Source of the DNA: Actinomadura sp. NAK00032 | GTDB taxonomy: Bacteria > Actinomycetota > Actinomycetes > Streptosporangiales > Streptosporangiaceae | Reading direction: 5' to 3' | DNA length: 64,000 bases | NCBI RefSeq assembly: GCF_013364275.1 | Contig: NZ_CP054932.1 | Span: 1,674,001-1,738,000, forward strand | Shown here: positions 7,782 through 16,812 of the stretch, in pieces | Layout: each line of letters begins with the position of its first letter | Position numbering within the stretch: the first letter of the stretch is position 1 | Notes under the pieces: model-generated | The model's input: only the letters and a program-made list of their open reading frames with translations | Databases searched by the model: none | What the model was told of the DNA's origin: nothing | Program-made: the position numbers and the translations under genes

Positions 7782-8456
7782 ATGGTCCGTGCCGTGGACC
7801 GTGTGTACACACGGCTGCGCGCCGACATCCTGGACGGCGTCCACCCGCCCGGGGCACGGCTCGGCGAGGCCGAGCTGGCCGAGCAGACCGGCTCCAGCCG
7901 GACGCCGGTCCGGGAGGCGCTGCGCCGGCTGGAGGTCGAGGGGCTGGTCGAGGTGCTGCCGCACCGCGGCGCCCGCGTCCCCGACTGGACGCCGGAGGAC
8001 CTGGAGGAGATCTACGACCTGCGGATGCTGCTGGAGGGCGCCGCCGCGCGGCGGGCCGCCACGCGCATCGAGCCGAAGGACGTGGACCGCATGGACGAGC
8101 TGTGCGGCCTCATGGAGCGGGCGGCGGGCCCCGGCGACGGCCAGGACCTCGACCGCGTCGCGGAGCTGAACGCCGAGTTCCACGGCATCGTCCGCGCGGC
8201 GGCGGCGAGTGCTCGGCTGGTGTCGATGCTCAACGCCGTCGTCCAGCTCCCGCTGGTGATGCGCACGTTCCACCGGTACTCGCCGGACGACCTGGCCCGC
8301 AGCTCCGCGCACCACCGGGAGCTGGCCGCCGCGCTGCGGGCGGGCGACGGCACCTGGGCCGAGTCGGTGATGCGGGCCCACGTGCTCGCGGCCAAGGCCG
8401 TGCTCCTCCGCGCCCCCGACCCCTCCCACGACGACACCGAAACGAGGATCCGCTAG
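7782..8456 (+). CDS. GntR-family regulator, FCD subfamily
   Basis: A 224-residue regulator. The N-terminal winged helix has 'RLRADILDGVHPPGARLGEAELAEQTGSSRTPVREALRRLEVEGLVEV'-like order (quoted in part) at about 8-56. The C-terminal helical FCD domain carries the metal or carboxylate-binding Asp/His pattern ('AELNAEFHGIV' and 'SSAHHRELAAALRAGD'). FCD regulators usually sense organic acids. The ATG at 7782 follows GAGGAGG. It is the first gene of the catabolic operon and abuts the CoA-transferase with no gap. It probably controls both directions through the two TTGYATGCAA sites. Confidence 0.9.
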   Translation: MVRAVDRVYTRLRADILDGVHPPGARLGEAELAEQTGSSRTPVREALRRLEVEGLVEVLPHRGARVPDWTPEDLEEIYDLRMLLEGAAARRAATRIEPKDVDRMDELCGLMERAAGPGDGQDLDRVAELNAEFHGIVRAAAASARLVSMLNAVVQLPLVMRTFHRYSPDDLARSSAHHRELAAALRAGDGTWAESVMRAHVLAAKAVLLRAPDPSHDDTETRIR

Positions 8457-9680
8457 ATGTCAACGCACGACGGCGCCGCTCAGGACGCCCGGGGACCGCT
8501 CGCCGACCTGCGCGTGGTGGAGATGGGGCAGTTGCTCGCCGGCCCCTTCTGCGGCCAGCTGCTCGGCGACTTCGGCGCCGAGGTGATCAAGCTGGAGTCG
8601 CCGGGCGCGGGCGACCCGATGCGCCAGTGGGGACGGGAGAAGCCGCACGGCAAGTCCCTGTGGTGGCCGGTGGTCGCGCGCAACAAGAAGTCGGTGACGT
8701 GCAACCTGCGCACCGCCGAGGGCCAGGACCTGGCGCGGCGGATCATCGGGCAGGCGGACATCGTCGTGGAGAACTTCCGCCCCGGCACGCTGGAGCGCTG
8801 GGGCCTGGACTTCGACTCGCTCCGCGAGGCGAACCCGGGGCTGATCCTCGTCCGCGTGTCCGGTTTCGGGCAGAGCGGTCCCTACGCGCCGCGCGCCGGA
8901 TACGGGTCGATCGGCGAGGCGATGGGCGGCATCCGGTACGTGACGGGCGACGCGGAGAACCCGCCGTCCCGCGCGGGCATCTCGCTCGGCGACTCCCTCG
9001 CCGCCGTGTTCGCCACGATCGGCGCGCTCGTCGCCGTCCACCACCGGAGCAACACCGGCCGGGGCCAGATCGTCGACTCGGCGATCTACGAGGCGGTGCT
9101 GGCGATGATGGAGTCGCTGCTGCCCGAGTGGGCCGTGGCGGGCTACCAGCGCGAGCGCACCGGCTCGGTGCTGCCGAACGTGTCGCCCAGCAACGTCTAC
9201 CCGACCGCGTCCGGCGAGATGATCCTGATCGCCGCCAACCAGGACACCGTGTTCGGACGCCTCGCGAAGACCATGGGCCGCCCCGAGCTGGCCGAGGACC
9301 CGCGCTTCGCCGGGCACGCCGACCGGGGCCGCAACATGGCCGAGCTGGACGAGCTGATCTCCGCCTGGTCGGCGACGCTCGGCACCGAGGCCCTGCTGGA
9401 GACGCTCCACGAGGGCGGCGTCCCCGCCGGGCGCATCTACACCGCCAAGGACATGTTCGACGACCCGCACTTCGCGGCCCGCGAGGCCATCGTGCGGCTC
9501 GTCCACCCCGACTTCGGGGAGCTCCCGATGCACAACGCATTCCCCAAGCTCAGCGAGACGCCGGGATCGGTGCGGCACGCCGGTCCGGCGCTCGGTGAGC
9601 ACAACAGGGAGGTGTACGGCGGCCTCCTGGACCTCGGAGAAGAAGAGATCGCCGCGCTGGCCGAGCGCGGAGCCATCTAG
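8457..9680 (+). CDS. Class III (CaiB/BaiF) CoA-transferase
   Basis: Moves CoA from a donor such as succinyl-CoA to a free carboxylic acid. 407 residues with the family opening 'LRVVEMGQLLAGPFCGQLLGDFGAEVIKLE' (cited in part), and the catalytic Asp at residue 179 in 'GISLGDSLAA'. The start codon follows the gntR stop directly. Next to a divergent HMG-CoA lyase the simplest role is activation of 3-hydroxy-3-methylglutarate (as in the SUGCT enzymes) or a homologous acid. The HyuAB genes downstream suggest the acid may be the product of a ring opening. Confidence 0.85.
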   Translation: MSTHDGAAQDARGPLADLRVVEMGQLLAGPFCGQLLGDFGAEVIKLESPGAGDPMRQWGREKPHGKSLWWPVVARNKKSVTCNLRTAEGQDLARRIIGQADIVVENFRPGTLERWGLDFDSLREANPGLILVRVSGFGQSGPYAPRAGYGSIGEAMGGIRYVTGDAENPPSRAGISLGDSLAAVFATIGALVAVHHRSNTGRGQIVDSAIYEAVLAMMESLLPEWAVAGYQRERTGSVLPNVSPSNVYPTASGEMILIAANQDTVFGRLAKTMGRPELAEDPRFAGHADRGRNMAELDELISAWSATLGTEALLETLHEGGVPAGRIYTAKDMFDDPHFAAREAIVRLVHPDFGELPMHNAFPKLSETPGSVRHAGPALGEHNREVYGGLLDLGEEEIAALAERGAI

Positions 9681-9706
9681 AGCAGGTACGGCATCGGGAG
9701 ACCGAC

Positions 9707-11767
9707 ATGGGTTATCGCCTAGGCGTCGATGTAGGAGGCACGTTCACCGACGTGCTGCTGGTGGACGAGGAGACCGGCGTCAGCCACCGCGCCAAGACGG
9801 CGTCCACTCCGGCTGACCAGTCCGAGGGCGTCCTCAACGGCATCCGCAAGGTGTGCCGGGACGCGGGGATCGAACCGGCCGAGGTCGCGCACGTGCTGCA
9901 CGGCACCACGGTCGCGACCAACGCGATCCTCCAGGGCAGGGGAGCGCGGGTCGGGCTCGTCACGACCGAGGGGTTCCGGCAGGTGCTGCAGATCGGCCGA
10001 TCGTTCGTGCCGGGCGGGCTGGCCGGCTGGATCATCTGGCCGAAGCCGGAGCCGCTGGCCCGGCTGGAGCACACCGTGGAGATCCCCGGCCGGATCACGG
10101 CGGACGGGGAGGTCGTCACCCCGCTGGACGAGGACCGGGCCCGCGCGGCGCTGCGCCGGCTGGCCGGGGCCGGGATCGAGGCGCTGACCGTCTCGCTCAT
10201 CAACTCGTACGCCGACGACGCGCACGAGCGGCGGGTCGCGGAGCTGGCGGCCGAGGAGCTGCCGGGCGTGCCGGTGTCGCTGTCCAGCCACGTCCTGCCG
10301 GAGATGCGGGAGTACGAGCGGACCGTCACGACCGTGGCGAACAGCTACGTGCAGCCGGAGGTCGCCCGGTACGTCGGCAACCTCGACCGGTCGCTGACCG
10401 GCAGCGGGATCGCGGCGCCGCTCGCGGTGCTGCGCAGCGACGGCGGCCTCACGCGGGCCGACAAGGCGGCCGAGGACCCGGTGTCGCTGCTGCTGTCCGG
10501 CCCGGCGGGCGGGGTGACCGGCGCGGTGTGGTTCGCCGAGCAGGCCGGGTTCCCCGACTTCCTCACCTTCGACATGGGCGGGACGTCCACGGACGTCGCG
10601 CTGGTGCTCGGCGGCCGTCCCCGGATCGGCCGGGAGACGAGCGTCGGCGACCTGACCGTCCGGGCGACCAGCGTGGACGTCCGCACGGTCGGCGCGGGCG
10701 GCGGCTCGATCGCGCACGTCCCCGAGCTGACGAAGGCGCTGCGGGTCGGCCCGCAGTCGGCGGGCGCCGACCCCGGCCCCGCCGCCTACGGCACCGGCGG
10801 CACCGACCCGACGGTCACCGACGCGAACGTGGTCCTCGGCTACCTGCCGACGGAGCTCGCGGGCGGGGAGATCTCGCTGGACGTCGAGGCCGCCCGCAAG
10901 GCGGTCGGCACCGTCGCCGAGGCGATGGGCCTGCCGAGCGTCGAGGCCGCCGCGGCGGGGATCATCGACATCGTCAACGAGAACATGCTGGGCGCGCTGC
11001 GGCTGATCAGCGTCCAGCAGGGTTTCGACCCGCGCGAGTTCGCGCTGATGTCGTTCGGCGGCGCGGGTCCGCTGCACGCCAACGCGCTCGGCCGGCTGAC
11101 CGGCTCCTGGCCGGTGATCGTGCCGCCGTCGCCGGGCGTGCTGTGCGCCTACGGGGACGCGACGACCTGCGCCCGCGACGAGAGCGCCCGCACGATGGTG
11201 CGCCGCTTCTCCACCCTCGACGACACCGAGCTGCGCGCCGCGCTCGCCGAGCTGGCCGACGCCGCCGCCGGGCGGCTGGAGGCCGAGGGCGTCCCGCGCG
11301 GCAGCCAGACCGCGACGTACCAGTTCGACCTGCGCTACCACGGGCAGGGCTTCGAGATCCCCGTCGAGGTCGGCCGGGCGACCGTGGACGGCGACCTGCT
11401 CGCCGAGCTGGGCGCCGCGTTCGACGCCGAGCACAAGCGGCTGTTCTCGTTCCTGCTCGACAACGAGCGCGAAGTGATCAACCTGCGGGTCACCGTGAGC
11501 GGCCCGCGCCCCGAGGTCGCCTGGCGCACCCTCCCGGAGGGGGACGGCGACCCGTCCGCGGCACTGGTCCGCGAGACCGAGGTGTGGATGGACGGCGCGT
11601 CCGTGCCCGCCCGCATCTTCGACCGTTCCAAGCTCCGCGCCGGGGACGTCGTGGCCGGTCCGGCCGTCGTGGTCGAGATGGACTCCACCACCCTCGTCCT
11701 GTCCGGGCACGCCGCGACCGTGCACCCGAGCGGCAGCCTGCTGATCCGTCCCACTGAGGAGGGCTGA
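9707..11767 (+). CDS. hyuA: HyuA-type ATP-dependent hydantoinase/oxoprolinase subunit A
   Basis: Subunit A of an ATP-dependent enzyme acting on cyclic amides (N-methylhydantoinase, 5-oxoprolinase, acetophenone carboxylase superfamily). 686 residues. The ASKHA ATP-binding motifs are clear: 'GVDVGGTFTDVLLVD' at residues 5-20, 'HGTTVATNAIL' (about 64-74), 'LLLSGPAGGVTGA' (about 263-275), 'TFDMGGTSTDVAL' (about 286-298) and 'VGAGGGSIA' (about 327-335). The ATG has GGGAGA upstream and its stop overlaps the start of hyuB (TGATG). Substrate is not identifiable from sequence alone. Confidence 0.9.
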   Translation: MGYRLGVDVGGTFTDVLLVDEETGVSHRAKTASTPADQSEGVLNGIRKVCRDAGIEPAEVAHVLHGTTVATNAILQGRGARVGLVTTEGFRQVLQIGRSFVPGGLAGWIIWPKPEPLARLEHTVEIPGRITADGEVVTPLDEDRARAALRRLAGAGIEALTVSLINSYADDAHERRVAELAAEELPGVPVSLSSHVLPEMREYERTVTTVANSYVQPEVARYVGNLDRSLTGSGIAAPLAVLRSDGGLTRADKAAEDPVSLLLSGPAGGVTGAVWFAEQAGFPDFLTFDMGGTSTDVALVLGGRPRIGRETSVGDLTVRATSVDVRTVGAGGGSIAHVPELTKALRVGPQSAGADPGPAAYGTGGTDPTVTDANVVLGYLPTELAGGEISLDVEAARKAVGTVAEAMGLPSVEAAAAGIIDIVNENMLGALRLISVQQGFDPREFALMSFGGAGPLHANALGRLTGSWPVIVPPSPGVLCAYGDATTCARDESARTMVRRFSTLDDTELRAALAELADAAAGRLEAEGVPRGSQTATYQFDLRYHGQGFEIPVEVGRATVDGDLLAELGAAFDAEHKRLFSFLLDNEREVINLRVTVSGPRPEVAWRTLPEGDGDPSAALVRETEVWMDGASVPARIFDRSKLRAGDVVAGPAVVVEMDSTTLVLSGHAATVHPSGSLLIRPTEEG

Positions 11768-13662
11768 TGGCCGAGATCCTGCAGACCACCACCGAGCCGG
11801 TCGGCCGGGTGGAGGTCGACCCGGTGACCCTGGACATCATCGAGAACGCGCTGCGCAACGCGCGGCACGAGATGGACGAGGTGCTGTTCCGCACCGCGCT
11901 GTCCCCGGGGATCCGCGAGCAGCACGACGAGTTCCCGCTGATCGCGGACCCGTCCGGGAAGATGGTCGTCGGCCAGTTCGGGCTGTCGGTGCCCGACTTC
12001 CTGGAGAACTTCGACGGGACGATCGGCGAGGGCGACATCCTCATGACGTCCGATCCGTACGCGTGCGGCGCCGCGATCAGCCACGCCAACGACTGGCTGC
12101 TGGTCGTGCCGATCTACCACGGCGGCCGGCTCGTCGGGTGGTCGTCGATGTTCGGCCACATGTCGGACGTGGGCGGCAAGACGCCGTCCTCGATGCCCGC
12201 CGACGCCCGCACCATCTACGAGGAGGGCGTGGTCGTCCCGCCGTTCAAGCTGTACGAGGGCGGTGAGCTGAACGAGGCGGCGCTGCGCATCATCCTCAAC
12301 CAGGTGCGGATGCCCGACTGGAACCGCGCCGACCTGAACGGCCTCGTCGCGGCCTGCACGACGGCGGCGCGGCGGGTCACCGAGCTGTGCGACCGGTTCG
12401 GCGTCGAGACCTACCTGTCCGCGCTGGACGCCCTGCTCGACCGCAACTACCAGGCGATGAAGGTGCTGCTCGCGACCCTCTTCGAGGACGGGCAGACGCT
12501 GGAGTTCGCCGACTACATCTGCGACGACGGCTGCGGCTACGGCCCCTACGAGCTGAAGATCTCGCTCACCCGCACCGGCGAGAAGATCCACCTCGACTTC
12601 AGCCACGCCGCGCCGCAGGCGGTGGGGCCGATCAACTACTTCATCAACGAGAACCTCGTCCGGATGTTCTTCGGCATCTACGTGATCACGGTGGCCGACC
12701 CGCAGATCCTGTGGAACGACGGCTTCTACCCGCTGATCGACGTGACGATCCCCGAGGACTCGTTCTGGAAGCCGCGCCACCCGGCCGCGCTGAACGCCCG
12801 CAACCACGGCATCGGCCGCGTGTTCGACCTGTTCGGCGGGCTGCTCGGGCAGACGAACCCGGAGATCCTGAACGCGGCCGGGTTCTCCTCCTCGCCGCAC
12901 TTCATGTACTCGGGGCACTACACGTCCGGGCCGCGCGAGGGCGAGTGGTTCCAGCTGTACTCGATCGGGTTCGGCGGCGTGCCGGGGCGCCCGGTCGGGG
13001 ACGGCCCCGACGGGCACTCGCTGTGGCCGTCGTTCGTCAACATCCCCTGCGAGTACCTGGAGTCGTACTACCCGCTGCGGATCGAGCGCTGGGAGACGAT
13101 CGCCGACTCCGGCGGCGCCGGCCTGCACCGGGGCGGCAACGGCGTCGACGTCGCCTACCACTTCGAGGAGCCCGGCACGATCGCGATCCACGACGACCGC
13201 TGGCTCACCTACCCGTGGGGCGTGAACGGCGGCCGTCCGGGGGAGCGGGGCCGCAAGTGGATCGACCGGGCGGACGGCACGCGCGAGGTGCTGCCCAGCA
13301 AGGTCCACGACGTGCCGGTGGCGCCGGGCGACGTACTGCACTTCGTGACGTGGGGCGGCGGCGGATGGGGCGACCCGCTCGCCCGTCCCGCCGAGCTGGT
13401 CGCGACGGAGGTGCTGCGCGGCCTCGTGACCGCCGAGGGCGCCCGCGACGGGTACGGCGTCGTCTGCACCGGTGACGGCGTCCTCGACGCGGAGGCCACC
13501 GAGGTGCTGCGCGCGGAGATGGCCGCCGACCGGACGGAGATCCCCGTGTTCGACATGGGCCCGCCGCTGGCGGAGATCCTCGCCCGCTGCGAGGAGGAGA
13601 CCGGGCTGCCCGCGCCGCGCCCGCCGGTCGACGTCCGCTCCGCGGCGGCGCTGCGCCGATGA
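11767..13662 (+). CDS. hyuB: HyuB-type hydantoinase/oxoprolinase subunit B
   Basis: Partner of HyuA; together they hydrolyse or carboxylate a substrate at the cost of ATP. 631 residues with the family start 'VDPVTLDIIENALRNARHEMDEVL', cited here in part, plus 'TSDPYACGAAISHANDW' (about 97-113), 'HMSDVGGKTPSSMPADA' and the C-terminal 'SGGAGLHRGGNGV' and 'VTWGGGGWGDPL' glycine-rich motifs. Coupled to hyuA by one shared base and to the following amidase gene by ATGA. The gene order A-B-amidase matches that used for N-methylhydantoin breakdown. Confidence 0.9.
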   Translation: MAEILQTTTEPVGRVEVDPVTLDIIENALRNARHEMDEVLFRTALSPGIREQHDEFPLIADPSGKMVVGQFGLSVPDFLENFDGTIGEGDILMTSDPYACGAAISHANDWLLVVPIYHGGRLVGWSSMFGHMSDVGGKTPSSMPADARTIYEEGVVVPPFKLYEGGELNEAALRIILNQVRMPDWNRADLNGLVAACTTAARRVTELCDRFGVETYLSALDALLDRNYQAMKVLLATLFEDGQTLEFADYICDDGCGYGPYELKISLTRTGEKIHLDFSHAAPQAVGPINYFINENLVRMFFGIYVITVADPQILWNDGFYPLIDVTIPEDSFWKPRHPAALNARNHGIGRVFDLFGGLLGQTNPEILNAAGFSSSPHFMYSGHYTSGPREGEWFQLYSIGFGGVPGRPVGDGPDGHSLWPSFVNIPCEYLESYYPLRIERWETIADSGGAGLHRGGNGVDVAYHFEEPGTIAIHDDRWLTYPWGVNGGRPGERGRKWIDRADGTREVLPSKVHDVPVAPGDVLHFVTWGGGGWGDPLARPAELVATEVLRGLVTAEGARDGYGVVCTGDGVLDAEATEVLRAEMAADRTEIPVFDMGPPLAEILARCEEETGLPAPRPPVDVRSAAALRR

Positions 13663-14285
13663 CCGGGTCGGACGAGCTGATGGCCGACTACCGGTCGTCC
13701 GGCTTCGGCGAGAGCCTCGGCTGCGGGGACGCCCCGGCGGTACTGGTGGTCGACTTCGCCCGCGCCTACCTGGAGGACGGGTCGCCGCTGCGCGCCCCCG
13801 TCGAGGACGCCCTCGCCGCGGCGGTCACGCTGATCGGCGCGGCGCGCGGCGCCGGCGTCCCGGTGCTGTTCACCCGGGTGAGCTACCAGCCGGGCGGCGC
13901 GGACGGCGGCCTGTTCCGCCGCAAGGTGCCCGCGCTGCGGGTGTTCGAGGAGGGGAGCCCCCTCGGCGACTTTGCCGAGGGGGTCGCCCCCCGGCCCGGG
14001 GAGACCGTCGTCACCAAGCAGTACGCGAGCGCGTTCCACGGGACGTCGCTGGCGGCGACGCTGACCTCGTCCGGCATCGACACCCTGGTCATCTGCGGGC
14101 TCTCCACGAGCGGCTGCATCCGGGCCACGGCCACGGACGCGCTGCAGCACGGGTTCCGGCCGCTCGTGGTGGACGAGGCGTGCGGCGACCGCGACCCGCG
14201 CCTGCACGCCGCCAACCTGCTCGACCTCCAGGCCAAGTACGCCGACGTCGTCTCCCTCGACCGCGCCCTGGAGCTGATCACCTGA
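13659..14285 (+). CDS. Cysteine hydrolase, N-carbamoylsarcosine-amidase-like
   Basis: 208-residue isochorismatase-like hydrolase. The catalytic triad is visible: D32 in 'LVVDFARAYL', K120 in 'VVTKQYASAFHGT' and C153 in 'LSTSGCIRATATDALQHGF', with the cis-peptide context of the family. Members beside HyuAB remove carbamoyl groups (N-carbamoylsarcosine to sarcosine, CO2 and ammonia). This fits here as the step after ring opening by HyuAB. ATGA overlap with hyuB; its last 8 bp overlap the end of the convergent TetR gene. Confidence 0.85.
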   Translation: MTGSDELMADYRSSGFGESLGCGDAPAVLVVDFARAYLEDGSPLRAPVEDALAAAVTLIGAARGAGVPVLFTRVSYQPGGADGGLFRRKVPALRVFEEGSPLGDFAEGVAPRPGETVVTKQYASAFHGTSLAATLTSSGIDTLVICGLSTSGCIRATATDALQHGFRPLVVDEACGDRDPRLHAANLLDLQAKYADVVSLDRALELIT

Positions 14286-14904
14286 CCGCGGCGGTGCCGT
14301 GGAGCGCGAGGGAGAGCTCCACGGCGCTGTCGACGACCGCGTCGAGGTCGTCGCCGAGCCGGCCGTCCGCCCACCGCTGGGCCAGCTCGGTCATCGCGCC
14401 GGTGAACATGGTCGCGGCGACGACGACCGGGAGCCGCGGGTTCTCGATGTTGCTCATCGCGAGGACGCCGTCCAGCAGGGCGGTCTGGGCGGCGCGGCGC
14501 CGCTCGGCCAGCACCTCGTTGCCGCGCGCCTCGGCGAACAGCACGCGGCCCCGGCGCGGGTCGTCGCTGATGAAGCGGAGCACGCTGCGGATGCCGGCGC
14601 GCGTCCGGGCGTCCGGGCTCGGGCCGGCCTCGTCGAGCGCGGCCGCCAGCGCCTCGCCGAGCGCCGCCGCCTCCCGGTCGTAGACGGCAGCCAGCAGCTC
14701 GTCGGTGTCGGGGAAGTTCTCGTAGAAGTACCGGGTGTGCAGTTCGGCTTCGCGGCACACGGCGCGCACCGTGAGCGACGCCTCGCCCTCCTCGCCGAAC
14801 AGCCGGTACGCGGCCCTGACCAGCATGTCGCGCCGCTCGTCCCGCCGCCGGCTCGCGGGCACGCCGGCCCACCGGGTGGACGTGGCCGTGCGCGCGTTCG
14901 CCAT
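14278..14904 (-). CDS. TetR-family regulator
   Basis: 208 residues. The N-terminal helix-turn-helix lies in 'RRDMLVRAAYRLFGEEGEASLTVRAVC' through 'HTRYFYENFPDTDELLAAVYD' (about 20-70), followed by a helical ligand domain. The start is the ATG at 14904 (weak SD); the frame continues upstream without coding character. Divergent from an MpaB-family oxygenase gene, with a 22-bp near-perfect inverted repeat in the gap, so it most likely represses that oxygenase and itself. Confidence 0.88.
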   Translation of the reverse strand: MANARTATSTRWAGVPASRRRDERRDMLVRAAYRLFGEEGEASLTVRAVCREAELHTRYFYENFPDTDELLAAVYDREAAALGEALAAALDEAGPSPDARTRAGIRSVLRFISDDPRRGRVLFAEARGNEVLAERRRAAQTALLDGVLAMSNIENPRLPVVVAATMFTGAMTELAQRWADGRLGDDLDAVVDSAVELSLALHGTAAVR

Positions 14905-14945
14905 GCCCCGACGATACCCCCGGCCCGCGCCGGGCACCCGGAGTC

Positions 14946-14994
14946 TGGACACGGGCGTACCCAAACACTTACTCTGGCCACAGCTGTAGCCAGA
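14946..14994 (+). promoter_or_regulatory. Oxygenase promoter with TetR operator
   Basis: TGGACA (14946-14951), 18 bp, TACTCT (14970-14975) form a promoter for the oxygenase gene. A 22-bp inverted repeat with a single mismatched pair (14973-14994, centre ACAGCTGT, arms TCTGGC/GCCAGA) overlaps the -10 and the start point, the classic place for a TetR repressor. Confidence 0.65.
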
Positions 14995-15007
14995 ATTGGG
15001 AGTCCAG

Positions 15008-16027
15008 ATGGCGGCCACCACGAGCCCCGGCAAGGGCAACATCGTCGCGACGCGCTTCGAGCAGGCCTTCGACGCCGACATCCGCTCCAGGTTCTTCAAG
15101 GGCCTGGACTTCGCCGGCCCCGACGGCGACCCCGGCTGGTTCGGGCCCGGCAGCGCGGTCTGGTACGTGCACTCGCACCTGCCCACGCTGATCCTCGGCC
15201 TGGTCGGCGCCGCCTACATCGAGGGCCTCGACCCGAGCATCAGCTGGATGGCCTACGACCACTCCCGCATCCCCGAGCGCGCCGGCGGCGTCCCGACCGG
15301 CAACATCGACCCGGAGGGCGCCGCCGTCCGGCTCGGCCACTCCCTGTCGTTCTTCATCGGGACCGCCTACGGCTCCACCGCGACGGCCGAGCGCCTCGCC
15401 CGCACCGTCCGCGCCATGCACCACACCGTGAAGGGCACCCGCCCGGACGGCCTGCCCTACGACGCCGACGACCCCGAGTGGCTGCGCTGGAACTACGCCA
15501 CCGTCGTGTGGGGGCTCGCGACCGCGCACGAGCGCTACCACCGGCGCCCCCTGCGCGGCCCCGCCCTGGACCGCTACTACGGCGAGTTCGTCCGCGTCGG
15601 CGAGGCCCTCGGCGGGACGGACCTGCCCGCCACCAAGGCCGAGGTCGCCGAGTGCCTGGAGTCCTACCTGCCGCGCCTGGCCGTCACCCCGATCAAGGCG
15701 TTCGGGACCGGCCCGAACCTCCGCGACAGCAAGGCCAAGCCGTGGGAGCCCGGCAGCCCGTTCATGGACTGGGCCGCCCGCGACATGCTCCCCAGATGGG
15801 CACAGAAGCTCTGCCTCTACCAGCCGCCGAACCCCGTCGCGCTGCGCGCGCGCAGAGCGACGCTGTGGCTCGTCCTCAACGGCCTGCACGACGCCACAGG
15901 CCCGATCCGGGAGTACCGCGAGGCCGAGGCCCGCGTCGCGGGCGGCGCCTCCGCTCCGGTCGCCTCCACGGCACCGGCCGCGCCCGACCCCGTCCTCACG
16001 CGGGACGAGGTGGAGGCGACCGCCTGA
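15008..16027 (+). CDS. MpaB/rubber-oxygenase-like (DUF2236) oxygenase
   Basis: 339-residue all-helical protein of the DUF2236 family, whose characterised members (latex clearing protein Lcp, MpaB) are haem b oxygenases. Family pattern: 'GPGSAVWYVHSHLPTLILG' near residue 50, 'RLGHSLSFFIGTAYGS' and 'RAMHHTVKGTRPDGLPYDADDPEWLRW' (cited in part) in the middle, and 'VVWGLATAHERYHRRPL'. The ATG is preceded by GGGAG; a TTG at 14996 is possible but less likely. The substrate is unknown. Divergent from, and probably repressed by, the TetR protein. Confidence 0.8.
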   Translation: MAATTSPGKGNIVATRFEQAFDADIRSRFFKGLDFAGPDGDPGWFGPGSAVWYVHSHLPTLILGLVGAAYIEGLDPSISWMAYDHSRIPERAGGVPTGNIDPEGAAVRLGHSLSFFIGTAYGSTATAERLARTVRAMHHTVKGTRPDGLPYDADDPEWLRWNYATVVWGLATAHERYHRRPLRGPALDRYYGEFVRVGEALGGTDLPATKAEVAECLESYLPRLAVTPIKAFGTGPNLRDSKAKPWEPGSPFMDWAARDMLPRWAQKLCLYQPPNPVALRARRATLWLVLNGLHDATGPIREYREAEARVAGGASAPVASTAPAAPDPVLTRDEVEATA

Positions 16028-16041
16028 CCGGCCGTGCCGGC

Positions 16042-16812
16042 TCAGTCGTAGGGCTGCTCGGGCCGCTGGATCGGGACGGCCCGCGTCGCGTCCATCGCCT
16101 GCTCGTCCGTCGGCGGGGTGCCCGCCGGCGGGCGGCGCCAGGTGCCGGTGACCTGCACCCACCGGTCGGCGGGCGGCTGCGGCACGCCGTGCACGATGAC
16201 GCGGAACGCGACGGCGTCGCCCGCGCAGCACGCGATCTTCATCCGGGTGAGGTACCAGCCGCCCTCGCGGCGCGGGGTGACGAACCCCGTCAGCCGCACC
16301 CGGACGCCCTCCAGGGCCTTCGGGTTGCCGCGCTGCGCCTGGAACGCCCGCCCGATGTACTCGCCGATCGACATCTGCGCCGGCGCCACGGACACGGCGA
16401 TCTCGCCGTACTGCCGCGAGTCCGCCGGGGGCGCGGGCGCCCGGCCGGTGCCGCGCGAGGCCATGTACGACCCGAGCGCGGGCGGCGCGATCACGGCGAT
16501 GACCAGCACGGGCAGCCCGAGCAGCCACGCGACCCGCGGCCCGCGCGAGTGGTCGTGCCCGTGCTCGTCGTGCCCGTGGTCGTCGTGCCCGTGGTGGTCG
16601 TGCCCGTGCTCGGCGGGGTCTTCGTGCTCGGCGGGCGCCGGCCGGCGGACGAGGCCCGCGACGCCGAGCGCGATCAGCACCGCGGCGGCGGTGAGCAGCG
16701 GGATCCGGAAGCCGGGCCGCACATAGTTCAGGTACTCGCCGGTCGGCAGCGTGATCCAGGCGGCGGCGAGGCCGAGCGTGATCAGCAGCAGCGACTGCGC
16801 GTGCCGGTTCAC
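16042..16812 (-). CDS. TIGR03943 family (DUF1980) putative permease subunit
   Basis: 256 residues. Two N-terminal transmembrane helices (about 5-22 and 34-55) are followed by a His/Asp-rich run (HDHHGHDDHGHDEHGHDH, about 70-90) that looks like a metal-binding loop. A third transmembrane helix and an extracytoplasmic domain with 'MKIACCAGDAVAFRV' follow. The family is found paired with UPF0718 permeases, as here (GTGA overlap with the upstream permease gene). In B. subtilis the orthologous pair is under zinc control, so metal transport is a fair inference but unproved. GTG start. Confidence 0.85.
   Translation of the reverse strand: MNRHAQSLLLITLGLAAAWITLPTGEYLNYVRPGFRIPLLTAAAVLIALGVAGLVRRPAPAEHEDPAEHGHDHHGHDDHGHDEHGHDHSRGPRVAWLLGLPVLVIAVIAPPALGSYMASRGTGRAPAPPADSRQYGEIAVSVAPAQMSIGEYIGRAFQAQRGNPKALEGVRVRLTGFVTPRREGGWYLTRMKIACCAGDAVAFRVIVHGVPQPPADRWVQVTGTWRRPPAGTPPTDEQAMDATRAVPIQRPEQPYD

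Noticed and set aside
8460..9602. Minus-strand frame opposite the CoA-transferase
   Set aside because: Antisense shadow without motifs; the CoA-transferase has its catalytic Asp and abuts gntR.
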